Source of the DNA: Bacteroidales bacterium
GTDB taxonomy: Bacteria; Bacteroidota; Bacteroidia; Bacteroidales; UBA7960
Length of the DNA stretch: 12,759 bases
NCBI GenBank assembly: GCA_007122505.1
Contig: SKTQ01000296.1
Coordinates: 1 to 12,759, forward strand
Direction: 5' to 3'
Of the stretch, positions 1-6,143 are shown piece by piece (the stretch's first letter is position 1; each line of letters starts with the position of its first letter). Below the pieces are notes generated by a model. The model worked only from the letters and a program-made list of their open reading frames with translations, ran no database searches and was not told the DNA's origin. The position numbers and the translations under genes are program-made.

Positions 1-6
1 ACGGCC

Positions 7-558
7 ATGACCGGTATCAGTCTTAGGGCTTCCGAAAGTTCCCGCGGCATTGAAGAGTATCCATATACTGTCTTGGAAAGCTATCCGGATTTTGAGGTTC
101 GTTTGTACGAACAGGCGATTTTTGCACGCACACACATCGACGCTGAAACATACCGCTCGGGGTCAGGTAACGGATTCCGAACCCTGGCGTCATACATTTT
201 TGGCGGCAACGAACGCAATGAAGGAATTGCCATGACAGCTCCTGTGGCCATGCGCTGGGACGATGGCATGGTGATGGAATTCATGATGCCCTCCAAATAT
301 TCAATGGAAACCCTTCCCGCTCCCAATCGCAGTGACATAGAGATATACGAAAAGCCCGCGGTGATCATGGCCGGGCTGACATTTGGCGGCTGGGCCAACG
401 ACCGGCGTATTGCACAAAAGATCAGGGAGCTCTCTGACCTCTTAGATGCACATGGCATCAAACACAACGGCCAGTTTCAGTTCTTTGGTTACAACTCTCC
501 CTACCAAATGGTGAACCGCCGTAACGATATCGTCGTGCAGGTGGAAGGATGGGAATAG
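7..558 (+). CDS. SOUL-family heme-binding protein, possibly 5'-partial
   Basis: The product resembles the SOUL/HBP family (PF04832), small proteins reported to bind heme or other tetrapyrroles; the role of bacterial members is not settled. The domain starts near residue 18 with YPYTVLESYPDFEVRLYE. Family hallmarks follow: GSGNGFRTLASYIFGGN (about 51-67), IAMTAPVAMRW (about 74-84) and, near the C-terminus, the FFGYNSPYQMVNRRNDI block that corresponds to the usual YNpPw...RRNE ending. The ATG at base 7 is only the first one visible. The frame is open back to base 1, so an upstream start, perhaps with a signal peptide or membrane anchor as in many family members, may lie outside the window. The gene is the only plus-strand gene here and converges on the ATPase gene. 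Family assignment is firm; the start and any physiological role are not. Confidence 0.85.
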   Translation: MTGISLRASESSRGIEEYPYTVLESYPDFEVRLYEQAIFARTHIDAETYRSGSGNGFRTLASYIFGGNERNEGIAMTAPVAMRWDDGMVMEFMMPSKYSMETLPAPNRSDIEIYEKPAVIMAGLTFGGWANDRRIAQKIRELSDLLDAHGIKHNGQFQFFGYNSPYQMVNRRNDIVVQVEGWE

Positions 559-864
559 CATCAGAAAGCTGCAGGGGTATTCATTCCCAACCTTTTACCG
601 GAGCAACGATCGTTTTTCTTGTATTTTATTAGCACACAGATTACACGGATGCGACAGATAAAAAACAGATTTTCTTATAATCGGTTTGTCAGGTTACATT
701 TCTAAATTTGTGATCATCCGTTTTATCTGTGTCATTTGTGTTCAATAAGTATAAAGAAAAATGCGATCACCTTTTCTTTGATAACTTTTTAGGTAATTTC
801 CCTTCCATTCGTTTCATGTACCTGCAGCATTTAAGCTCCCTGCCCCGACACACTTTTTGTGATA
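559..864. other. Convergent intergenic region
   Basis: This 306-bp gap separates the 3' ends of the SOUL gene and the ATPase gene. I see no credible coding sequence, tRNA or strong intrinsic terminator. Its one structured element is the inverted repeat at 633-743, described separately. The remainder is AT-rich, with short T and A runs around 614-630 and 752-792. Confidence 0.6.
633..743. repeat. Degenerate inverted repeat of about 9-bp units
   Basis: The arms at 635-651 (CACAGATTACACGGATG) and 715-731 (CATCCGTTTTATCTGTG) are reverse complements at 15 of 17 positions, around a 63-bp spacer. Each arm belongs to a short imperfect tandem series. ACAGATT-like units begin at 636, 645, 654 and 665. 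On the right, ATCCGTTTT, ATCTGTGTC and ATTTGTGTT occur at 716, 725 and 734, exactly 9 bp apart. The position between two convergent genes fits a dispersed intergenic repeat. Similar ATCTGTGT-type sequences are, from memory, common in environmental Bacteroidota genomes, but I cannot verify that here. Confidence 0.6.
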
Positions 865-1995
865 CTACCTTGAAATCAAAAAATCCTTATAGTTTTCCCT
901 GCTGATTATTTGAAAACCTGAGTTTGGATAGGCCTGCCGGAAACTTAAGGGTGGTTTCAATTTTTTTGAATCTGACCACTTAAATTCAAAAGCATACAAC
1001 TTACCATCGCGTTCTTCAATGTAGTCAATCTCCTGCTGGGAGTGGGTTCTCCAAAAATATGTGTTCACGTGTACTTCTCTGTAATGATTGTGTTTTAGTC
1101 GTTCGGCAACCAGGAAGTTTTCCCACAATTGACCTATGTCATTTCTCAGTGATAATTCATTGAAATTATTGATGATGCTGTTGCGTATTCCCAAATCATA
1201 AAAATAGATTTTTCTGCTTCTTTTTATTTCATTGCGAAGATTTCGGCTCAATGCACCTAATCTGAATACGATGAATGACTTTTCAAGCAAGTCTATATAG
1301 CGTTCAACAGTTTGAGAATCCAACCCACATGTTTTTCCCAATTCATTATAGGAAACTTCCGAGCCGATCTGAAATGCAAGCGCCCTAAGTAAGTTTTCAA
1401 GTTTCACAGGTTTTTTCAGATTTTCCCATGTAAGAATATCTTTATAAAGATAACTATCCGTAAGCTGAACTAAAATATCCCTTCTTTCATTCTGGTGATT
1501 AACCACATCGGGATAACAGCCAAAAATGAGTCTGTCTTCCAACAGCCGGCTTTCTTCCAATATTCCATTATGATTTGATAATTCAGCTATGGATAATGGA
1601 TAAAGAAATAATTCCCATTTCCTGCCGGTCATAGGTTCATTAATCAGGTTGGCAAGCTCAAAAGATGATGAACCGGAGGCAATCAGTTGTATTGCAGGAT
1701 AATTATCATGGATAAGTTTTAGTGTCAGCCCGATATTTTCTATGCGTTGGGCTTCGTCAATGATTACCAGGGTATTGTTGCCAATCAGGTTTTTAAGTCT
1801 GGTGGATGTTGTATTTGACAGCATTTGCCTTACATCGGGCTCATCGGCATTAAACCATTTTGCAGGAACAACAATCTCCTTGCTGATTTTTTGCAACAAA
1901 GTTGTTTTCCCGCTTTGTCTCGGGCCAAGAAGGATAATTGTTTTACCCCGGAATAATTTCCTTGTGATTGTGTTTTCGTGAATTCGGTTGATCAT
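865..1995 (-). CDS. AAA-type ATPase with DUF4143 C-terminal domain
   Basis: This 376-residue protein has the AAA_14/DUF4143 layout (PF13173 plus PF13635), a large family of unclear function in bacteria and archaea. Visible parts in order: Walker A GPRQSGKTT (about 24-32); Walker B LVIIDEAQ (about 76-83); a sensor-like IASGSSS (about 105-111); GRKWELFLYPLS (124-135); a winged-helix-like stretch (about 212-246); and the C-terminal domain with QLWENFLVAERL (289-300). The segment at 322-340 contains EID and EFK, spaced like the acidic and ExK residues of a PD-(D/E)xK nuclease fold; whether it cuts DNA is unknown. The frame also offers a TTG start at 2013, but that codon is part of the predicted -7 promoter box, so the ATG at 1995 is preferred. 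The gene is monocistronic as far as can be seen and AT-richer than the RND genes. Confidence 0.88.
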   Translation of the reverse strand: MINRIHENTITRKLFRGKTIILLGPRQSGKTTLLQKISKEIVVPAKWFNADEPDVRQMLSNTTSTRLKNLIGNNTLVIIDEAQRIENIGLTLKLIHDNYPAIQLIASGSSSFELANLINEPMTGRKWELFLYPLSIAELSNHNGILEESRLLEDRLIFGCYPDVVNHQNERRDILVQLTDSYLYKDILTWENLKKPVKLENLLRALAFQIGSEVSYNELGKTCGLDSQTVERYIDLLEKSFIVFRLGALSRNLRNEIKRSRKIYFYDLGIRNSIINNFNELSLRNDIGQLWENFLVAERLKHNHYREVHVNTYFWRTHSQQEIDYIEERDGKLYAFEFKWSDSKKLKPPLSFRQAYPNSGFQIISRENYKDFLISR

Positions 1996-2010
1996 GGGAT
2001 AATTTTTGTT

Positions 2011-2041
2011 CAAAATTATAAATTTTCCGAATCAAATCAAA
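2011..2041 (-). promoter_or_regulatory. Bacteroidota-type promoter for the ATPase gene
   Basis: Read on the minus strand, TTTG at 2041-2038 is followed after exactly 19 nt by TAATTTTG at 2018-2011. This matches the known Bacteroidota primary promoter form, TTTG at -33 and TAnnTTTG at -7. Transcription would start a few bases below 2011, giving a leader of only about 10 nt before the ATG at 1995. The box overlaps the alternative TTG codon at 2013, which argues against that start. Confidence 0.5.
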
Positions 2042-2071
2042 ATTTTTATATGAATTTTTCGATTTGATTCG
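2028..2071. repeat. Palindrome overlapping the ATPase promoter
   Basis: CGAATCAAATC at 2028-2038 is the exact reverse complement of GATTTGATTCG at 2061-2071, with a 22-bp AT-rich centre. Allowing one mismatch, the arms extend inward to about 15 bp. The left arm reaches the first base of the predicted -33 element, so an operator or autoregulatory site is possible. It could also be a weak stem ending the RND transcript, but no T-run follows it on the minus strand, which makes an intrinsic terminator less likely. Confidence 0.5.
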
Positions 2072-2108
2072 ATGTTTTTATGATTTTTCGGGTTTTACGC
2101 TTTCGCTA

Positions 2109-5100
2109 TTAACTCGTCAAACGAGCAGGTTTACTCTTACCGGCTTTGGCTCCCAACCTTAGAAACACCGGAAAAAAGAAGAACACCCCCAGCAAAGAAA
2201 ACACCAGCCCACCCATAGTCCCGGCAGCAAAAGCAAACCAGAATGGTTCGCGCTGGCCTATAACAAAGGGTATAAGACCGATCACCGTAGAGCTTATGGT
2301 AAGCAGGACCGGGGTTATTTTGTATTGAAAAGCTTTAAGATAGAGCAATTGCAGGTTGCGGCCTGGATGGGTTTTTCGGAAGTTGTTGAAGTCATTGAGA
2401 ATATACAAACCTGCATTTACTGCCAGTCCGCTGAGTAAAATAAATGCTGCCCAGCCCCCCTGGTCGAAGTTGAGTTCAAACAGGTAAAAGGTGAGGAACA
2501 ATCCTGCAAAGGATATAGGAATTAGTCCGATCACAGCCAGGGGCTGCACCAGCGACTCAAGCAAAATGGCACACACAAAAAAAATGATGGCGATTACCAG
2601 GAAAATAAGCAGATATTGCCTGCTTTTTTCATCATGCCAGCTCCATTGATGGGCTCTTACCCTGTAACCCAGGGGCAGCAGAGCACTCATTTCGTCAATA
2701 AGTTGGTTACGTACTCTTTCTTCCAGCAAGTGGGGTCCCAGGAAGTTGTAGTTAACCGTAAGTCGGTATTGCTGATTAAACTTGAATATATCGTTACCCA
2801 TGGCTCTTTTTTCAAGGCTGATCAACCCGGAAGTTTTATAATCGCTGCCGGCAATATGCAACGGAATGTTTTCCATATCCCAGACAGTGTAGCTGAGATG
2901 GTTGTCGGATATAAGCCTCACGGGTAAAGGCCTGTTTTGGTAAAAAACCGATGGACCATGTCGATACATAACTTTCTCATTCAGGGCACTGAAAACATCA
3001 GCGAGTGTGAGCCTGCGCAGTGCCAGATGTTGGTGCTGGGGTTGCAGAAAAAACTCCATACGCGTAATGCTTCGATAGGGATCTCCGCCAGTGATCCTGA
3101 GATTGCTTACCCTGGGATTATCCCTGGCCATGTCAACAAGTATCTCTGCATACCTGTAAAGCATATCATAATTGTAGCCTTCAAGGATGATATTACTGCT
3201 GCCGCCACTTCCCCGCAGCACATTGCTGAAACCCTGCCCGACGCCCCACACACTCCACTCGGCCCCACCTATGCTGACCGCTTTTCGTATTATATGGCCC
3301 TGCAAAATATGAGGGAAGCTGCCTCTGTCGTATTCGGGTTTGAAAAGAATGGTAATCATGCTGTTATCGGGAGAGGTAACACGCGACTGGTATTGTTCGA
3401 TCTGTGGTATGCCTGCCAGGAAATGTTCCATTTGCAACACAGCTTCGTTGAGTTGATGAATGGTTGCTCCATCGGGCATTCGGCCGGCCACGTAAAGGGT
3501 GGTTCTTTCGGGATCAGTAAAGTAAGAACGTTCGAAGACAAAACGCGAGAAAAGCCTGAATGAACCCCCAAGTATCCTTTCTGCCGGGTTTTTAAGTTTT
3601 TGCTGATAAAAGTTGCTGCCTATGGTAGCATTGTAAAATTCTGCTGCCCTGCTTTCTCCTTCAGCTTTTGAGGGGAGTAAATGCACCGGCACACCAAATC
3701 CCAGGATCAGAATCAGAAACATGATCCATCGAAACCGTCTTATAAGGCTAATGGTGTGGAAATAAGTCATTCCGGCCCGGGCTTTACGGCGCAAACTTTT
3801 CAGTGACTGTCTGCGCGCACTGGTATCTATCCTGATCCTTGTCATCAAGGCAGGTATAAAAAACCAGGCCACCGCCAAAGAAAGAGCCAGGTTAACCAGT
3901 ACTACGGCAGCAAAATCGCCCAATTGTGCCTGTTGCTGGCTGCTCAGCAGAAAGATTACCGACAACGATCCCAGCGTGGTAGAGGTTGCAGCGAGTATGG
4001 CCAGGAAAACCTTTTTGTTTCCCTGGTGACGCATGTGCTCAATCATTACAATGCTATTGTCGATAATAATACCAAAGGAAACGGTTATCCCAGCCAGTGA
4101 GTAAAGATGTATTTCAATATTAAATAAATGGTACCACGCTACAGCAAGCAGTAAATTGGCCAGTACCGTTAAGCTTATCATCAGCAAATACTTTAAACGG
4201 CGCGAAATCAGTATTACAAATACCATAAGTATGGTAAATGAAAGCAGCATGCGGTACCCCACCCTTCGGAGGTCTTTGCGAATAAAATCCGTATCATCAT
4301 AGGTAAGGATCACCTGCCATCCGGGGGGCATCTTTTGTCCGAGCTGATCGACTACATTGCGTACCTGGCCGGCCAACCTGATCTGGTTTGCTCCCTGCTG
4401 AGCCAAAACAGTCATCATAAGCGTAGTTTGGCTATTTATGCGGTCATAGCGTGTGGCTTCAGCCTCTGCCAACCGAATTGTTGCCACATCCTCCAGAAAA
4501 ACCAGCTTGCCTTGTGCCTGCCCAACAGGGATATGCTGCCACATATTATCTGTGTTTTGCATAGGACGCACCATTACCGGTATCTTCATCTGTTCATCCC
4601 GGCTGAATCGATCAGGTGCACCCATGCCCAAAAATCTTTCTCCAAAATGATTTTGAAGAGCATTTACAAGCTGTCCGGATGTGAGTTCCAGCATTTCCAG
4701 CTTCCGTGTATCGTAGATCAAATGATATTCTTTTGGGTTTACCCCGAAAAAATTGAGCTGGTCAACCCCCTTTATCTGGGAAACACGAGGCAAAACATAC
4801 CCCTCAATATAATCGGCAATTACATGTGACGACTCCGGCGCAAGCACCGTATAGATAAGCATAGGGGTATTTCGTCCCACAGCCCGGTTCACCGATACGT
4901 GCGGATAGCTCACACCTTCATGAAATCCGGGATACAAACGCCGGATGCGGGAGGCAATTTCGAAACGCGCCATTTCCATGTTCACACCTTTTTTGAAGCG
5001 AACATCAATTTGCCCGCGTCCACGGGATGAAACTGAACTGATCTCCTCCACATTAGACAATGTGGCCAGACTCCCTTCAATGACAGATGTAACCTCCCGC

Positions 5101-5255
5101 TCCACATTGATGGCCGGCACCCCGGGCCATGAAAACGAAATACGCATGGAAGGCAGTGTAGCCGACGGATGCAACTGCACTCCCAACCCGGGCACCAGCA
5201 CCAAACCCACAAGCATGAGGGCAGTAAAGATGATTATGATGGAGAAGGAGCGCAT
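2109..5255 (-). CDS. RND efflux permease subunit (permease 1)
   Basis: This 1048-residue inner-membrane pump protein belongs to the ACR_tran/RND superfamily (PF00873), which uses the proton gradient to export substrates through a periplasmic adaptor and an outer-membrane channel. It shows the expected duplicated layout: TM1 (about 5-22), a large periplasmic loop, TM2-TM6 (about 335-470), TM7 (about 511-527), a second large loop, and TM8-TM12 (about 881-1031). TM4 carries GIIIDNSIVMIEH (395-407), with one acidic residue (D399) plus Asn where AcrB has Asp-Asp. In TM10 (GLAVN, 943-947) Asn occupies about the position of the AcrB lysine. The ATG gives the short N-terminus MRSFSIIIIF, a form I recall from related Bacteroidota permeases. 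No Shine-Dalgarno is visible because a heptad repeat tract lies directly upstream. The substrate (drug, metal or lipid) cannot be read from the sequence. Confidence 0.93.
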   Translation of the reverse strand: MRSFSIIIIFTALMLVGLVLVPGLGVQLHPSATLPSMRISFSWPGVPAINVEREVTSVIEGSLATLSNVEEISSVSSRGRGQIDVRFKKGVNMEMARFEIASRIRRLYPGFHEGVSYPHVSVNRAVGRNTPMLIYTVLAPESSHVIADYIEGYVLPRVSQIKGVDQLNFFGVNPKEYHLIYDTRKLEMLELTSGQLVNALQNHFGERFLGMGAPDRFSRDEQMKIPVMVRPMQNTDNMWQHIPVGQAQGKLVFLEDVATIRLAEAEATRYDRINSQTTLMMTVLAQQGANQIRLAGQVRNVVDQLGQKMPPGWQVILTYDDTDFIRKDLRRVGYRMLLSFTILMVFVILISRRLKYLLMISLTVLANLLLAVAWYHLFNIEIHLYSLAGITVSFGIIIDNSIVMIEHMRHQGNKKVFLAILAATSTTLGSLSVIFLLSSQQQAQLGDFAAVVLVNLALSLAVAWFFIPALMTRIRIDTSARRQSLKSLRRKARAGMTYFHTISLIRRFRWIMFLILILGFGVPVHLLPSKAEGESRAAEFYNATIGSNFYQQKLKNPAERILGGSFRLFSRFVFERSYFTDPERTTLYVAGRMPDGATIHQLNEAVLQMEHFLAGIPQIEQYQSRVTSPDNSMITILFKPEYDRGSFPHILQGHIIRKAVSIGGAEWSVWGVGQGFSNVLRGSGGSSNIILEGYNYDMLYRYAEILVDMARDNPRVSNLRITGGDPYRSITRMEFFLQPQHQHLALRRLTLADVFSALNEKVMYRHGPSVFYQNRPLPVRLISDNHLSYTVWDMENIPLHIAGSDYKTSGLISLEKRAMGNDIFKFNQQYRLTVNYNFLGPHLLEERVRNQLIDEMSALLPLGYRVRAHQWSWHDEKSRQYLLIFLVIAIIFFVCAILLESLVQPLAVIGLIPISFAGLFLTFYLFELNFDQGGWAAFILLSGLAVNAGLYILNDFNNFRKTHPGRNLQLLYLKAFQYKITPVLLTISSTVIGLIPFVIGQREPFWFAFAAGTMGGLVFSLLGVFFFFPVFLRLGAKAGKSKPARLTS

Positions 5256-5256
5256 G

Positions 5257-5361
5257 GAGTTGAGAGTTGAGAGTTAAGAGTTAAGAGTTAAAAGTTTAAA
5301 GTTTAAAGTTTAGAGTTGAGAGTTTAGAGTTGAGAGTTTAAAGTTAAGAGTTTAGAGTTAA
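5257..5361 (+). repeat. Left heptanucleotide tandem repeat (15 units)
   Basis: Fifteen consecutive 7-bp units of consensus RAGTTDA run without any length change across 105 bp. The variants are GAGTTGA, GAGTTAA, GAGTTTA, AAGTTTA and AAGTTAA. The order is patterned: two GAGTTGA, three GAGTTAA, three AAGTTTA, then alternating GAGTTGA/GAGTTTA and a mixed end. A sixteenth position (GAGTGTT) breaks the consensus. The tract begins one base after the permease 1 start codon (minus strand), so it is that gene's immediate 5' leader. Confidence 0.95.
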
Positions 5362-5377
5362 GAGTGTTGGGGTTTTA

Positions 5378-5396
5378 GTTGTTGGGTGCTGAAGGA
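5378..5396 (+). repeat. Inner inverted repeat, left copy
   Basis: This 19-bp segment starts with GTTGTTGGG. It matches the reverse complement of 6006-6024 at 16 of 19 positions, including a perfect 9-bp core. It lies 16 bp inside the left heptad tract and is G/T-rich, whereas the corresponding right-end region is C/A-rich. Confidence 0.6.
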
Positions 5397-5441
5397 TTGA
5401 TTGTGTGGTATTTGGAGGTTGTTAAGCTATGTGTTTCCATT

Positions 5442-5831
5442 TTAATTTTTGGGTTTAATTGTTTTCGGTTTTTTTTCGCTTTGCCTGGCTTTTACTGTTT
5501 TGATGGTGGAAATAAGAAGTGCCATCAATTCACTGCAATCTTTTTGCAAGCTTGTAAACAATTGTGTTTCTATGTACCTGGTATCATGCAGTAGCGACAA
5601 CCAGTAATCCGTTTCATTGGCTTCTTTGAGAGCTATCTGCAGTTTGTTTAAATAATCAGCATCACTTTGTCCATATTGTGCTTCGCGCACCAAAGCCCCA
5701 ACAGAGGTTCCACTTCTCAGCACCTGGCGGCTAAGTGTAAATTCCTTTTTCTGATCCTGCAGGAATTGCATCAGCTTTACTATTCGTAAGGAAAAGTCGT
5801 AGCTTTTATTCTTCAGCAACCATTCACCCAT
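5442..5831 (-). CDS. Four-helix-bundle protein (23S rRNA intervening-sequence type)
   Basis: The 129-residue product matches the S23/IVP family (PF05635, TIGR02436). Such proteins are encoded in 23S rRNA intervening sequences of Leptospira and Coxiella and as stand-alone genes in Bacteroidota; they are related to the Avd accessory protein of diversity-generating retroelements. Their molecular function is poorly known, with nucleic-acid binding suspected. Diagnostic features are SYDFSLRIVKL (about 10-20), the LRSGTSVGALVREAQ signature (38-52) and KLQIALKEANETDYWLSLL (63-81). Four helices are predicted at about 9-26, 31-57, 59-85 and 90-117, then a lysine-rich tail. The length is normal and the ATG start gives the usual N-terminus. 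The gene is co-oriented with the efflux genes but sits inside the repeat-bounded cassette. A TAGTTTTG -7-like box at 5974-5967 lacks a well-spaced -33 partner. No reverse transcriptase or variable repeat suggests a diversity-generating retroelement. Confidence 0.92.
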   Translation of the reverse strand: MGEWLLKNKSYDFSLRIVKLMQFLQDQKKEFTLSRQVLRSGTSVGALVREAQYGQSDADYLNKLQIALKEANETDYWLSLLHDTRYIETQLFTSLQKDCSELMALLISTIKTVKARQSEKKPKTIKPKN

Positions 5832-6101
5832 AACTAAAATTTTTGAAATGGCTCAATCAACTTAATGCGTAAGCATCTGTTAATTAAGTCATAAAAATGA
5901 TTAGACCTTGCCATAATCCTAAAAAACCGAAAAGCTTGTCATGCTTAACATCCTAAAAAAACATTACAAAACTAATATACTACAGTCCAAAGCGTTCAAC
6001 CCTCATCCTGCAACTCCCAACAACCCTCAACAGAAAACTCTTCCCCCCAATAACTCAAATCTCTTGCAAATAATATACTACCACCGTCAAATCATCATCC
6101 A
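5832..6101. other. Non-coding right half of the cassette
   Basis: This 270-bp stretch lies upstream of the four-helix-bundle gene. It holds short AT-rich dyads (for example ATGCGTAAGCAT near 5864-5875), the inner inverted repeat at 6006-6024, and a C/A-rich segment to about 6060. I find no supportable gene; the one open frame here (plus strand from 5941) is low-complexity and reads into the repeat. Confidence 0.5.
6006..6024 (-). repeat. Inner inverted repeat, right copy
   Basis: The segment TCCTGCAACTCCCAACAAC is the partner of 5378-5396 in inverted orientation (16 of 19 matches). It is separated from the right heptad tract by about 77 bp, against 16 bp on the left, so the two ends are not symmetric in spacing. 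Confidence 0.6.
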
Positions 6102-6143
6102 CAAACTTCTGACTCTTAACTCTAAACTTTTAACTCTTAACTC
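6102..6143 (-). repeat. Right heptanucleotide tandem repeat (6 units, inverted)
   Basis: Six consecutive 7-bp units read on the plus strand as CAAACTT, CTGACTC, TTAACTC, TAAACTT, TTAACTC and TTAACTC. Most are the reverse complement of the RAGTTDA units of the left tract; the first two deviate at one position each. The tract overlaps the 3' end of permease 2: its last two units encode the final Val-Lys-Ser and the TAA stop. Confidence 0.9.

Larger units (their letters stand above)
5257..6143. mobile_element. Putative repeat-bounded cassette carrying a four-helix-bundle gene
   Basis: An 887-bp block separates two RND genes that would be expected to adjoin. Its ends are tracts of the same 7-bp unit in opposite orientation (5257-5361 and 6102-6143). 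Just inside them lies a second inverted repeat (5378-5396 versus 6006-6024, 16 of 19 matches). The only gene inside encodes a PF05635-type four-helix-bundle protein. No transposase, integrase or reverse transcriptase is encoded, and no convincing target-site duplication is seen outside the tracts. Movement would therefore need functions supplied elsewhere. Calling it a mobile element is an inference from symmetry, position and cargo. A locally expanded repeat region around an old insertion is the main alternative. Confidence 0.5.

Noticed and set aside
395..405. Single acidic residue in TM4 of permease 1 as a sign of a dead pump (codon region near 4040-4075)
   Set aside because: The VDNS/IDNS form with one Asp is frequent in functional RND families, and permease 2 has it too. 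The coordinates given are residue numbers.
2113..2125. Hairpin CTCGT-CAA-ACGAG at the end of permease 1 as a terminator
   Set aside because: The stem is only 5 bp, lies inside the last codons, and is not followed by a T-run on the minus strand.
2937..3563. Long plus-strand open frame of 208 codons opposite permease 1
   Set aside because: It is antisense to a well-conserved RND porter region, shows no recognisable domain, and several similar antisense frames occur across both permease genes. It is a coding shadow.
5442..5831. Diversity-generating retroelement or true rRNA intervening sequence
   Set aside because: The protein belongs to the Avd/IVS superfamily, but there is no reverse transcriptase, no template/variable repeat pair and no rRNA in the window.
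5967..6000. Promoter for the four-helix-bundle gene (TAGTTTTG with an upstream TTG)
   Set aside because: The -7 box fits the consensus, but the nearest TTTG is only 13 nt upstream and the next TTG about 22 nt. It would leave a leader of roughly 130 nt. Chance occurrence is likely in this AT-rich stretch.
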